NCBI GenBank assembly: GCA_902493375.1 | Contig: CABUPH010000027.1 | Coordinates: 1 to 18,490 of the forward strand | Source: an uncultured Collinsella sp. | GTDB taxonomy: Bacteria > Actinomycetota > Coriobacteriia > Coriobacteriales > Coriobacteriaceae | Direction: 5' to 3' | Length of the DNA: 18,490 bases | Part shown: positions 6,364-14,742 of the stretch, one piece after another | Position numbering within the stretch: the first letter of the stretch is position 1 | How the letters are laid out: each line of letters starts with the position of its first letter | Notes under the pieces: generated by a model | Seen by the model: only the letters and a program-made list of their open reading frames with translations | Database searches by the model: none | What the model was told of the DNA's origin: nothing | Position numbers and translations under genes: made by a program

Positions 6364-8190
6364 TTAGGCCTCGCCTCCCTTCGTGACGGCGGCATCCGCG
6401 GTCGCTGCAGTGATTTTCCAGCTCGCGGCCTGTTCGTATTCGGCCCACATCTTGGCATACAGACCCTCTTGGGACAGCAACTCGGCATGGGTACCCGACT
6501 CCTGCACGCTGCCCTGGTTGAGCACCACGATTTGGTCTGCGCCCACTACAGTCGAGAGTCGGTGCGCAATCATAATGACCGTGCGACCCGCCGCCAGCTT
6601 GCTAAAGGCGCGCTGGATGAGCGCCTCGTTCTCGGGATCGGCAAACGCCGTGGCCTCATCGAGCACCACGATAGGCGCGTCTTTAAGGATCGCGCGGGCG
6701 AGTGCCACGCGCTGGACCTCGCCGCCCGAAAGATATGCTCCGCCGGCGCCGAGCATGGTGTTGATGCCCTGGGGGAGCTTGGCCACAATGTCGTCGCACT
6801 GAGCTGCGGAGAGGGCCGCACGCACTTCGTCGTCAGTGGCCGAAGGCTTGGAGGCGCGCACGTTATCGGCAAGTGTTTGCCGGAACAGCTGGTTGGTCTG
6901 GAACACAAAGGCGACCTGGTCCATAAGCTCGTACGGATCCATATCGCGAACGTCCACACCGCCTACGAGCACTCGACCCGAGGAGACGTCCCAAAAACGC
7001 GGGATCAGGCTTGCGCAGGTTGACTTACCGCCACCCGAGGGACCCACCAGGGCGAGGGTGCTACCCGCGGAAACGCTAAAACTCACATGGCTGACAGCAG
7101 GTGCTTCGGCTCCCTCGTAGGTAAAGCTCACGTCCTCAAATCGCACGTCGCCGCCAGCAGGGTGCTTGGGGTGGGCGGGCACGGATAGCTGCTTGGAATC
7201 CATGACGCTTCGAATTCTAGCCAGCGAATCGGCACTCATTTGAGACGCCTCGCCCACAAACATAAGCTTGGTCATGGCCGTCGGCACCACGGCCGAAAAT
7301 ATCGCGTAAAACGTGAAGTTGGCCATAAAATGCGCGAAGTCCGTCTCGCCCGGCGCCAACAGCAACGCCACGGGCAACAGGAATGCCACAAGACCATTGA
7401 GCGCGGTAAGATTAAGTACCTGCGGACCTCGGCAGAACGTGCCCGCATAGTTTTGTGCCATGTCGGCGTATTCGGCGATCGCATCGTGGAAGGCCTTAAA
7501 GGAGTAGACCGTCTGCTGAAACACCTTGACCACGGGGATGCCGCGTACGTATTCGGTGCCGGTCTTGTTCATCTTGACCAGCGCGCCCATGTAGGCCTTC
7601 ATGAACTCGGCGCCTTTGCCGCTCATCATGGTGGCCATGGCGCCAAACGAAATGGCCACCGAGATGAGGCATGCCGCGCCCAAGCGCCAATCGAGGGCGA
7701 AAAGCAGCACGAGCAAGCCCACGACCATGGCGGCGGCGCCTGCGATATCGGGCAGCATGTGTGCGAGCAAAGTCTCGGTGGAGGCGGCACATCCGTCTAC
7801 AACACGACGCAGCTCACCGGTGGCGTGCGTGTCAAAGTAGCCAAGCGGCAGCTTAAGCAGGTGCTCGCTCGTAGTCTTGCGGATATTGGACGCGCAGCGA
7901 AACGCGGACAGATGCGTACACATGAGCCCCACGAAATAAGCTACGATGCTTGCCAGGGCAAAACCCACGGCCCACCAGCCATACATCGCGATGTCGCAGG
8001 CTTCGCTCCAGTTAGGTGCTACGGCGATCAGATCGCGCGCGACAAGCCAAATGCACACGTACGGGCCAAAGCTCAGCAGCTGCGAGAGCGCCGAGAGCGC
8101 CATGCCCAAATACGTTAGAAATTTACGGTCGCCGGCATATGCAAGCAGCTCGCCGATACCGCCGCCTTCCCTTTTTGATCCCTTTGCCAT
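6364..8190 (-). CDS. ABC exporter half-transporter, first subunit
   Basis: The product is a 608-residue partner of the 4606-6363 protein. The membrane domain spans roughly residues 20-315 and the ATPase domain the rest: Walker A GPSGGGKST (383-391), Q-loop Gln431 in AFVFQ, signature YLSGGEVQR (486-494), Walker B IVVLDEAT with Glu512, and H-loop His543. The signature has Val where most have Arg/Lys after GGE, but nothing is missing. The chain begins with a basic, glycine-rich stretch (MAKGSKREGGG) with no signal peptide. The ATG at 8190 has AAGGGAA upstream. It is transcribed away from the AraC-type regulator, which probably controls the pair. Confidence 0.93.
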   Translation of the reverse strand: MAKGSKREGGGIGELLAYAGDRKFLTYLGMALSALSQLLSFGPYVCIWLVARDLIAVAPNWSEACDIAMYGWWAVGFALASIVAYFVGLMCTHLSAFRCASNIRKTTSEHLLKLPLGYFDTHATGELRRVVDGCAASTETLLAHMLPDIAGAAAMVVGLLVLLFALDWRLGAACLISVAISFGAMATMMSGKGAEFMKAYMGALVKMNKTGTEYVRGIPVVKVFQQTVYSFKAFHDAIAEYADMAQNYAGTFCRGPQVLNLTALNGLVAFLLPVALLLAPGETDFAHFMANFTFYAIFSAVVPTAMTKLMFVGEASQMSADSLARIRSVMDSKQLSVPAHPKHPAGGDVRFEDVSFTYEGAEAPAVSHVSFSVSAGSTLALVGPSGGGKSTCASLIPRFWDVSSGRVLVGGVDVRDMDPYELMDQVAFVFQTNQLFRQTLADNVRASKPSATDDEVRAALSAAQCDDIVAKLPQGINTMLGAGGAYLSGGEVQRVALARAILKDAPIVVLDEATAFADPENEALIQRAFSKLAAGRTVIMIAHRLSTVVGADQIVVLNQGSVQESGTHAELLSQEGLYAKMWAEYEQAASWKITAATADAAVTKGGEA

Positions 8191-8202
8191 GAGGTTCCCT
8201 TC

Positions 8203-8269
8203 TTACGGCTTGAGAGTTAACCGTAATCAACTTATCATTGATATGTTAGCCATGGCTCACAATCGAGCC
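8203..8269. promoter_or_regulatory. Divergent intergenic region with two inverted repeats
   Basis: The gap between the ABC operon and the AraC gene holds TTACGG (8203-8208) with CCGTAA (8221-8226), separated by 12 bp, and GGCTC-ACAATC-GAGCC (8254-8269). The first lies just upstream of the ABC ribosome-binding site and the second nearer the AraC gene. Either could be the regulator's binding site. AraC proteins more often use direct repeats, so the assignment is tentative. No clean -35/-10 pair was found on either strand. Confidence 0.35.
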
Positions 8270-8304
8270 AGGCGTGGACGTTTCTGCAAAGGAAAGGGAC
8301 GCTT

Positions 8305-9309
8305 TTGCAAATGCGGCGGGCAGCGACCGACATAACCGAGCTCTACGCACCACAGTTTGAGCAGTTTGGCTTGGAGCTTACCGGCAAGGGCGCCGTCTTT
8401 ACCGGCGAGGTGGCAAACGATCGGGCACACGGACGCGCATGGATCATGCCCCTCTCCCCTGCCTGCATTGTCATGGAGCATTTCATTACCCCGACGCACG
8501 ATATGTACCTGGCCGAATACACACCCGAGCCGTACGCCTGCGTGAGCGAGGTCAGCGCGCCCACACTTACATGCATGCCCGAGGCTGGCATAACGCCTGC
8601 GAACCTTAAACCATTGCATGGACCGTGGCCAAACAATGCCGTTTGCAGCTTTATCCAAGATAGCTGTGGCGAGGAATTAAGCCCGCTGTTTGCGGGGGAG
8701 CTTTATCACTCGCGCTCGGTACTCTTTTTGCCTGGATATTTTGACGAACTGGAGCACCGCTATCCCACCGAGTTCGCGGGAATCTTTGAGGCGTTTGCCG
8801 AGCCATGGCACGAGGAGGCAACGTCTGCCATCTGCCACACGCTGCGCCGGATTAACGAGGACCGCGCCCGCACCGTAGGCGGACACGTCTATATGCAGGG
8901 CATCGTGGAGGCCATGGTTGCGGAGCTCGCCTGTTCGTGCGCGGCCCACAAGCAGGCGCGGCAGGCGGCAGGCACACGCGTCAGCATAACCATTGCCGAA
9001 GAAGCAACAGCAATGATTGAGCGCGCGCTCGACAAAGGCAGACGTGTGGGTATCAACGAGGTGGCCGAGAGGCTCTACACAAGCCGCTCCAAACTATGCG
9101 CCACCTTTAAGGCCCAAACTGGCGAGTCCCTGGGCGCCTACATTCGCAGACGCCGCATGGAGCGAGCACAGGACCTTTTGGCCGATAGCTCGCTCACGAT
9201 AGCGCAGGTGGCAGAGCGTCTAGGCTACCCTCAGCAAGCCGCCTTCGCCCAAGCCTTCAAGCAACATACCGGCATGGCACCCACGGCTTGGCGAAGCAAG
9301 CATCGCTAA
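8305..9309 (+). CDS. AraC-family transcriptional regulator
   Basis: This is a 334-residue regulator. The C-terminal AraC/XylS domain (about 232-333) has both helix-turn-helix units: residues 248-273 (VGINEVAERLYTSRSKLCATF) and 297-320 (LTIAQVAERLGYPQQAAFAQAF), then the family ending GMAPTAWR. The N-terminal 220 residues are a sensor region of no clear family. A TTG start at 8305 is 6 bases from GGAAAGGG (8291-8298). The ATG at 8311 gives a chain two residues shorter but sits 12 bases away, so TTG is slightly favoured. It is divergent from the two ABC genes and likely activates them in response to their substrate. The inducer is unknown. Confidence 0.92.
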   Translation: MQMRRAATDITELYAPQFEQFGLELTGKGAVFTGEVANDRAHGRAWIMPLSPACIVMEHFITPTHDMYLAEYTPEPYACVSEVSAPTLTCMPEAGITPANLKPLHGPWPNNAVCSFIQDSCGEELSPLFAGELYHSRSVLFLPGYFDELEHRYPTEFAGIFEAFAEPWHEEATSAICHTLRRINEDRARTVGGHVYMQGIVEAMVAELACSCAAHKQARQAAGTRVSITIAEEATAMIERALDKGRRVGINEVAERLYTSRSKLCATFKAQTGESLGAYIRRRRMERAQDLLADSSLTIAQVAERLGYPQQAAFAQAFKQHTGMAPTAWRSKHR

Positions 9310-9373
9310 GGCCCAAGCTCCCTGGCCGTAACGGAGCGATTAATTAGCCGCCGCCCGTCAGCTCACCCAGGAT

Positions 9374-10738
9374 CTAAACGTCAAGATGTGCACAATCAAG
9401 CGCCTTTTTGATAAGAGGGACAGATCGATCAGCCAAATACAACGGAATGTTGAGCACCCCGTCGTCGAGCTTTAGGTTCTTAAGTGAGTAGCGGACCCTC
9501 AATGGAGTCGTCTCCGCATGCTTGTCGGCATAGTACTTAAGGCTCTTGGAATGAACGACCTCTCCCGATTTGACCTCGACGGGAACGATTTCGTTTCCGA
9601 CTTGAATCAAAAAATCGACTTCGTGCTTCGGCTTCTCGTTTGTCCAATAACGCGGAGCAGCATCTAACTGTGAAAGTAATGCCTGAAGCACATAGTTCTC
9701 GGCGAACGAACCTTTGAACTCCGAAAATAGCGCATCCGAGACGGCAAAAGCGGACGCATCCAGCCTTGCCATGCGGCGCAGCAAGCCGACATCAAGACAG
9801 TAGACTTTAAATGCCTTGAGGTCATCGTACGCAGAGAGCGGCACACCACCGGCAGCATTAAGGCGAACCGCCGTGATGAGCCCAGCATCGGCAAGCCATT
9901 CCAGAGCATCCTCGTATTCTCGAGCACGAGCCCCCTCGCGCACCGCACCCCAAACGAACTTTTTGTTCTCGCGCGCCAACTGAGCTGGAATCGAGTTCCA
10001 TATTTGCGAAAGCTTGGCGAACTGCGCACGGCCACCATGCTTGGCAAAATCGCGCTCGTAGGAATCCAAGAGATCAGACAACACCTTATCGACCTGAACG
10101 ATATCGCCCGTCTCCGCCCACCGGCCAAGAGCCTCTGGCATGCCGCCGCATGCAAAATAACGACGAAGATGCTCGACGAGACGGACATGGAAGAAATCGG
10201 GCACTGTCTCGATCTGATCCAGGCCGCCAAGGTATTCGTCGTAGTTTGCAGCGCCCTCGGCTTTCAGAAACTCGGAAAAGCTCATGGGGCGCATCTCCAT
10301 GAACTCGACCTTTCCCACCGGAAAAGCGCTGGTCTCACGGGACAAGCGAACGCCCAACAAAGACCCTGCACATGCGACGTGATACTCGGGGGCCTCGTCA
10401 CAGAAGTATTTAAGGGCGCCGACTGCAGAAGGACAATCCTGGATCTCATCAATAATAAGCAGCGTCTCGCCGGGATCGATAGGCTGTCCAAGTGCCAGGG
10501 AAAGATTTGAGATGATCCGTCGAGGATCGCGCGTACCTTCGAAAAACTGAGCGTACTCGCTCTGTACCCCAGGTGACGGCTCCTCGAGCGTCAGATACAC
10601 GAAATTGCGGTACGAGGTTCGGCCGAACTCCTTAAGCGCCCACGTCTTTCCAACCTGGCGCGCCCCCTTAAGGATAAGCGGCTTACGATATTCTGACGCT
10701 TTCCAAGCGTTAAGCTTGGCAATGATATCTCGCTGCAT
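9374..10738 (-). CDS. AAA_14/DUF4143 ATPase
   Basis: This 454-residue protein belongs to the widespread ATPase family with an N-terminal AAA_14 domain and a C-terminal DUF4143 domain. It shows Walker A GARQVGKT (25-32), Walker B LLIIDEIQ (93-100) and the sensor-like AGSLLGV (124-130). The DUF4143 part carries a nuclease-like PD-(D/E)XK pattern: Glu347 in FAENYV, Glu373/Asp375 in HEVDFLI, and Glu388-Val-Lys390 in VPVEVKSG. The cellular role of the family is not established. The ATG at 10738 has GGGAGG about 7 bases upstream. It is monocistronic and convergent with the AraC gene, with no obvious terminator in the 64-bp gap. Its upstream region is filled by a 75-bp palindrome. Confidence 0.93.
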   Translation of the reverse strand: MQRDIIAKLNAWKASEYRKPLILKGARQVGKTWALKEFGRTSYRNFVYLTLEEPSPGVQSEYAQFFEGTRDPRRIISNLSLALGQPIDPGETLLIIDEIQDCPSAVGALKYFCDEAPEYHVACAGSLLGVRLSRETSAFPVGKVEFMEMRPMSFSEFLKAEGAANYDEYLGGLDQIETVPDFFHVRLVEHLRRYFACGGMPEALGRWAETGDIVQVDKVLSDLLDSYERDFAKHGGRAQFAKLSQIWNSIPAQLARENKKFVWGAVREGARAREYEDALEWLADAGLITAVRLNAAGGVPLSAYDDLKAFKVYCLDVGLLRRMARLDASAFAVSDALFSEFKGSFAENYVLQALLSQLDAAPRYWTNEKPKHEVDFLIQVGNEIVPVEVKSGEVVHSKSLKYYADKHAETTPLRVRYSLKNLKLDDGVLNIPLYLADRSVPLIKKALDCAHLDV

Positions 10739-10757
10739 GGCCGAACCTCCCGCAAAG

Positions 10758-10832
10758 AAACTTCCGTAAACGTGATATTTCCCACATTTTACCCTAGGTA
10801 AAACGTGACATTTATCACATTTACGGAAGTTT
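10758..10832. promoter_or_regulatory. 75-bp palindrome upstream of the DUF4143 ATPase
   Basis: The two arms (10758-10794 and 10796-10832) match at 30 of 37 positions around a centre at 10795. The outer 20 bp of the arms differ at one base. Within it lie four copies of a half-site close to GTAAAnGTGA in alternating orientation (about 10766, 10783-10792, 10798-10808 and 10816-10825). It ends 19 bp upstream of the ATPase ATG, so it probably contains or overlaps the promoter. The element looks like a multi-dimer operator or a recognition site for the ATPase itself. Confidence 0.75.
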
Positions 10833-10864
10833 TAAGCTCATTTCGCCACACTTTCATCACATTC

Positions 10865-10892
10865 AAAAGGTGGAGGTGCCAGTGGCGCCTCC
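10865..10892 (-). terminator. Candidate terminator downstream of gatB
   Basis: GGAGGTGCC (10872-10880) pairs with GGCGCCTCC (10884-10892) in a 9-bp stem with one G-U and a 3-base loop. On the minus strand it is followed by ACC and then TTTT (10868-10865). It would stop transcription leaving the gat operon before it reaches the ATPase promoter palindrome. Confidence 0.55.
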
Positions 10893-10943
10893 GTCACCAT
10901 CTTTCCTATCAGCCCGCCTGACCCGAACGGCCGAGTCGTCACA

Positions 10944-11084
10944 GAACCCGGGAGCCCCGGCAGGGCGGGTGCTTGCTCAAAATGAGTTCCGCACGCAAAG
11001 AAGGCCACTTAATGTGGCCTTCGTCTTGCGCAGGACTGTTCGAAATTTTGAGGAAGCACCCGCCCTGCCGGGGCTCCCGGGTTC
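10944..11084. repeat. 141-bp near-perfect palindromic element
   Basis: Two 40-bp arms (10944-10983 and 11045-11084) are inverted copies that differ at a single base. The inner part continues as a weaker inverted match and ends in the AAGGCCAC-TTAAT-GTGGCCTT hairpin. The right arm ends four bases before the gatB stop codon. No target-site duplication was seen at its edges. It has the look of a dispersed palindromic unit or small non-autonomous element that also ends the gat transcript. Whether it is repeated elsewhere in the genome cannot be told from this window. Confidence 0.8.
11001..11021 (-). terminator. Hairpin inside the palindromic element
   Basis: A perfect 8-bp stem (AAGGCCAC/GTGGCCTT) with a 5-base loop is followed on the minus strand by CTTTGCG. 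It is the first compact hairpin after gatB and may end the gatCAB message together with the larger palindrome. Confidence 0.5.
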
Positions 11085-11088
11085 CCGT

Positions 11089-12765
11089 TTACGAGAGCGA
11101 CGTTCTCAGCAACTCGTTGAAGAGCTTCGGGTTGCCCTTGCCGCGGCTCGCCTTCATGCACTGGCCCACCAAAAAGCCGATGACCTTCTGGTTGCCGTCA
11201 CGATACTGCTGCGCCTGATCGGCACAGTTAGCCAGCACCTCGTCCACGATCGGCTGCAGCGCGCCGGCATCGCTCACCTGACGCATGCCGCGCTCGTCGA
11301 CGATCTTGTTGGGATCGTCGCCGGTCTGGGCCATGGCCTCAAAGACCTCGTGCGCCTGGTTGGAGCTGATGGCATCGGTCGCCAGCAGCTTGGCAAGAGC
11401 CGCCACCTGAGCCGGCGCGATGCCAGACTCGGCGAGCGACACGCCCGCGCCCTTAAGGTAGGCGGTCATCTCGTTGACCAGCAGGTTTGCAACCGTTTGG
11501 GCCTCCTTGCCAGCCATACCGGCAGCGGCGCCCTCAAAGAACTCGGCAAACTCCGGGTCGCCGGCAATCTGCTCGGCGTCGGCCGCCTTAATGCCAAAGT
11601 CGGTCTCAAAACGGGCGCGCTTGGCATCGGGCAGCTCGGGGATCTCGCCACGGCAGCGGTCGATAAACTCGTCGTCCAGATCGAACGGCGCCAGGTCGGG
11701 ATCAGGGAACAGGCGATAGTCGTCGGCCGTCTCCTTCACACGCATGACCACGGTGCGCTTGCGGCTGGGCTCCCAGTGGCGGGTCTCCTGATAGATGATG
11801 CCGCCCTCCTCGAGCACCTCGGCCTGGCGGCAAATCTCGTAGGCAAGGCCGTCGTGCAGGCTCTTAAACGAGTTGAGGTTCTTGAGCTCGGTCTTGGTGC
11901 CCAGCTTGGTCTCGCCGCGGCGGCGCAGCGACACGTTGCCGTCGCAGCGCATGGAGCCCTTCTCCATGGAGCAGTCCGAAATGCCCAGCGTCACAAAGAT
12001 GCGGCGGAGCTTCTCCATAAACAGGCGAGCCTCCTCGGGCGTGCGCAGGTCGGGCTCGGTAACGAGCTCGATGAGCGGCGTGCCGCAACGGTTGTAGTCG
12101 ACGAGCGACTCGGCCGCGGCGGTAATGCGGCCCTCGGCACCGCCCACGTGCACCATCTTGGCGGCGTCCTCCTCCATGTGGATGCGCAGGATGCGGATGG
12201 GCACCGTGTAGGAACCGTCCTCGCGACGCTCGGGCATCTGCAGGTTGGACGCGTCATAGCTGGCCAGATGGCCGGCGCGCTGATTGCCTTCGCGCATGGT
12301 CGACGTCATGGACGTGGACAGGCCCTCGGCGTTGGCCGAGGCGCTCGCCAGGCTCTGGGCCTCGGCCTCGCCAAACGCGCAGTCGGGGCGCTCGGCGGCA
12401 CCGCGACCGGTCACGTCCAGGTCCAGGTGACCGTACATGGCAAAAGCGACCGGACCCTGCGTGGTCTGGAAGTTCTTGGCCATATCGGGATAGAAGTAGT
12501 GCTTGCGGTAGAACATCGAGTGGCGCTGAATCTCGCAGTTGGTGGCGAGACCGGCCTTGACGATGCTCTCGATGGCGCGCTTGTTGGGCACCGGCAGGGC
12601 GCCGGGCAGGCCCAGGCACACCGGGCACACGTTGGCGTTGGGCTCGTCATCGTGGCTGAGCTTGCAGTTGCAGAACATCTTGGTATCGAGTGCGGTGAGC
12701 TCGGTATGGATCTCCAGGCCGATCACGGCCTCCCAATCCTGCAGGACCTCGGAAAGCTCCTTCAT
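11089..12765 (-). CDS. gatB: Asp-tRNA(Asn)/Glu-tRNA(Gln) amidotransferase subunit B
   Basis: GatB holds the mischarged tRNA, activates it with ATP and receives ammonia from GatA. The N-terminus EAVIGLEIHTEL and the zinc-binding cysteines Cys32, Cys34, Cys47 and Cys50 (FCNC...NVCPVCLGLPG) are canonical, as are YPDMAKNFQ and RIHMEEDAAK. The C-terminal YqeY-like tail is complete. At 558 residues it is longer than the usual 470-500. The extra length lies between KNFQ (97-100) and RIHMEED (194-200), where most GatB proteins have about 35 residues and this one has 93. Its ATG overlaps the gatA stop (TAATG). It is the last gene of gatCAB. Confidence 0.97.
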   Translation of the reverse strand: MKELSEVLQDWEAVIGLEIHTELTALDTKMFCNCKLSHDDEPNANVCPVCLGLPGALPVPNKRAIESIVKAGLATNCEIQRHSMFYRKHYFYPDMAKNFQTTQGPVAFAMYGHLDLDVTGRGAAERPDCAFGEAEAQSLASASANAEGLSTSMTSTMREGNQRAGHLASYDASNLQMPERREDGSYTVPIRILRIHMEEDAAKMVHVGGAEGRITAAAESLVDYNRCGTPLIELVTEPDLRTPEEARLFMEKLRRIFVTLGISDCSMEKGSMRCDGNVSLRRRGETKLGTKTELKNLNSFKSLHDGLAYEICRQAEVLEEGGIIYQETRHWEPSRKRTVVMRVKETADDYRLFPDPDLAPFDLDDEFIDRCRGEIPELPDAKRARFETDFGIKAADAEQIAGDPEFAEFFEGAAAGMAGKEAQTVANLLVNEMTAYLKGAGVSLAESGIAPAQVAALAKLLATDAISSNQAHEVFEAMAQTGDDPNKIVDERGMRQVSDAGALQPIVDEVLANCADQAQQYRDGNQKVIGFLVGQCMKASRGKGNPKLFNELLRTSLS

Positions 12766-14279
12766 TACAGCTCGCCTCCCTTCCCGGCAAAATCGGGCGC
12801 GACGGAAAGCGCGGGCGCTCCCGTGGCGGCATCGGCAAAGCCGCGCTCCAGGGCGCGGGCAAACGTGAGCAGTTGACGGTCCTTAAAGGCAGGCCCCACC
12901 AGCTGGGCAGAAACGGGCAGCTTGCTGTCCTCGCCCAGGCCCAGCGGCACCGAGATGCCACCGTTGCCGCAAATGTTGAGCGAGATGGTGTACAGGTCGG
13001 AGAGATACATCTGCGTGGGGTCGCTGATCTCGCCAAACTTAAAGGCCGTGCGCGGCGAGGCGGGCATGAGGATGGTGTCCACCTTGGCATACGCGGCGTC
13101 GTAGTCCTGCGTGATGAGCGTGCGGGCCTTTTGCGCGGCGTAGTAGTACTTGTCGTACACGCCCGAGCTCAGCAGGTAGGCGCCGAGCATCTGACGGCGC
13201 TTGGCCTCGGCGCCAAAGCCGTGGGCGCGCGAAAGCGAGCTCTGGTCGGACAAGTTGGCGCAGCCCTCCTCCTGATAGCCGTAGCGAATGCCGTCGAAGC
13301 GGGCCAGGTTGGAGAACGCCTCGGCCGGGCCGATAACGTAGTAGGCGGCGATGGCGGCGTCCAGGTGCGGCAGGTCGACCTCGACCAGCTCGGCACCCTG
13401 GTTCTGCAGCTCCTGGGCGGCGCGCTGAACAGCGGCCTTGACCTCGGGCGTCAGGCCCTCGGCCTCCATAAACGCGGGAATGATGCCTACGCGCTTACCC
13501 TCGATGCTGTCGTTGAGATGCTCGGTAAAGTCGACGGCGCAATCCTGGCTGGTGCAGTCGTACGGATCGTGGCCCGCGCCGGTAAGCGCGTTCATGGCCA
13601 GCGCAACGTCCTCGACCGTGCGGCCAAAGGGCCCCACCTGGTCGAGCGACGAGCCAAAGGCCACCACGCCGTAACGGCTCACGGCGCCATACGTGGGCTT
13701 AAAGCCCACCACGCCGCACAGCGACGCCGGCTGGCGAATGGAGCCGCCGGTGTCCGAGCCCAGCGAGAGCGCGACCTCGCCCGCGGCCACAGCTGCAGCG
13801 GAGCCGCCCGAGGAGCCGCCGGGCACGCGCTCGGTATCCCAGGGGTTGTTAGTGCGGTGGAACGCCGAGCTCTCGGTGGAGCTGCCAAAGGCAAACTCGT
13901 CCATGTTGGCCTTGCCCATGGGCAGGCAGCCGGCATCGAGCATGCGCTGGACGCAGGTGGCGGTGTAGACGCTCTGGTAGTTCTCGAGCATGCGGGAAGC
14001 GCAGGTGGTGCGCGTACCCACGAGGTTCATGTTGTCCTTGATGGCCAGCGGCACGCCCGCGAGCGGGGGCAGCGGCTTGCCTGCGGCACGGTCGGCATCC
14101 ACGCGCGCGGCGGCCTCGAGCGCGAGCTCGGGCGCCACCTGCAGGAATGCCTGGACCCCGCCCTCGCGCGCCTCGATGGCGGCAAGGGAGGCCTGGGCCA
14201 CCTCGGTAGCGGTAAAGTCGCCGGCGGCAACGCCCGCGGCGATCTGGGCGGCGGTAAGGGAATCGAAGCTTAGCGCCAT
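12765..14279 (-). CDS. gatA: Asp-tRNA(Asn)/Glu-tRNA(Gln) amidotransferase subunit A
   Basis: GatA is the glutaminase that releases ammonia for transamidation. The 504-residue chain carries the amidase signature with GGSSGGSAAAVAAG (154 on). The catalytic triad, by position in the family, is Lys81 (AIKDN), cis-Ser156 and Ser180 (DTGGS). The N-terminal helical part and the C-terminal PDFAGKGGEL are complete, and the length is normal. The ATG overlaps the gatC stop and the TAA overlaps the gatB start, both as TAATG, so all three subunits are translationally coupled in stoichiometric amounts. Confidence 0.97.
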   Translation of the reverse strand: MALSFDSLTAAQIAAGVAAGDFTATEVAQASLAAIEAREGGVQAFLQVAPELALEAAARVDADRAAGKPLPPLAGVPLAIKDNMNLVGTRTTCASRMLENYQSVYTATCVQRMLDAGCLPMGKANMDEFAFGSSTESSAFHRTNNPWDTERVPGGSSGGSAAAVAAGEVALSLGSDTGGSIRQPASLCGVVGFKPTYGAVSRYGVVAFGSSLDQVGPFGRTVEDVALAMNALTGAGHDPYDCTSQDCAVDFTEHLNDSIEGKRVGIIPAFMEAEGLTPEVKAAVQRAAQELQNQGAELVEVDLPHLDAAIAAYYVIGPAEAFSNLARFDGIRYGYQEEGCANLSDQSSLSRAHGFGAEAKRRQMLGAYLLSSGVYDKYYYAAQKARTLITQDYDAAYAKVDTILMPASPRTAFKFGEISDPTQMYLSDLYTISLNICGNGGISVPLGLGEDSKLPVSAQLVGPAFKDRQLLTFARALERGFADAATGAPALSVAPDFAGKGGEL

Positions 14280-14590
14280 TACTCGCTCTCCCCCTCTCCC
14301 AAAATGGACGGCACGCGGAAGTAGCGGTCGCGCGCGCTGCCGGCGTTCTCGAGCGCAACGTCGAGCGGCAGGTCGCGCTCGGGCTCGCGCAGGTCATCGC
14401 CCATCACGTTGGACAGGCTTCCGATGGGATGGAATGTGGGCTCCACGTCGGGCAAGTCATATTGCAAGACGGGCTCGAGCATCTGGACGGCGTCGTTCAG
14501 GTAGGACGTCATCTGGGTGAGCTCGTCATCGGTCAGTGCGATCTTTGCGTACTCGGCGATGCCGCGCACGTCTTTCTCGCTGAGTGCCAT
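14279..14590 (-). CDS. gatC: Asp-tRNA(Asn)/Glu-tRNA(Gln) amidotransferase subunit C
   Basis: GatC is the small belt-like subunit that clamps GatA to GatB. The 103-residue product begins MALSEKDVRGIAEYAKIALTD and has the usual helical first half, the LNDAVQMLEPV helix, and the extended tail REPERDLPLDVALENAG followed by DRYFRVPSIL. I chose the ATG at 14590 because GGGAG lies about 6 bases before it and the family starts there. An in-frame ATG at 14608 would add six residues without a good ribosome-binding site. It is the first gene of the operon. Confidence 0.95.
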   Translation of the reverse strand: MALSEKDVRGIAEYAKIALTDDELTQMTSYLNDAVQMLEPVLQYDLPDVEPTFHPIGSLSNVMGDDLREPERDLPLDVALENAGSARDRYFRVPSILGEGESE

Positions 14591-14625
14591 AGGCGCTCCC
14601 TTCCGCATAACAGATAAACCGCTCT

Positions 14626-14631
14626 AGTATA
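14626..14631 (-). promoter_or_regulatory. Candidate -10 of the gatCAB promoter
   Basis: TATACT is read on the minus strand at 14631-14626, about 35 bp before the gatC ATG. At 17 bp upstream the best hexamer is CTGCTC, a poor -35, so an activator or a different start may be involved. Confidence 0.4.
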
Positions 14632-14742
14632 CAAGGCAACGCCGCTTGGAGCAGGTGCTTTACCCAAATGCAGTGAAAACGTAACGAGGGCGGCGAACGC
14701 GGTCCGGCAGCTCTGCAGCGAAAACCGCATAGCTCACAACAC

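Noticed and set aside
10758..11084. CRISPR-like array from the clustered repeats
   Set aside because: The repeats are inverted, not direct and regularly spaced. There are no spacers or cas genes.
10870..12876. A 668-codon plus-strand open frame across gatB
   Set aside because: It is antisense to a complete, motif-bearing gatB. Long antisense frames arise from the GC-rich codon bias, and the translation has no recognisable domain.
12873..14273. A 466-codon plus-strand open frame across gatA
   Set aside because: Same reason: a shadow of gatA, composed of low-complexity Ala/Gly/Arg/His-rich sequence.
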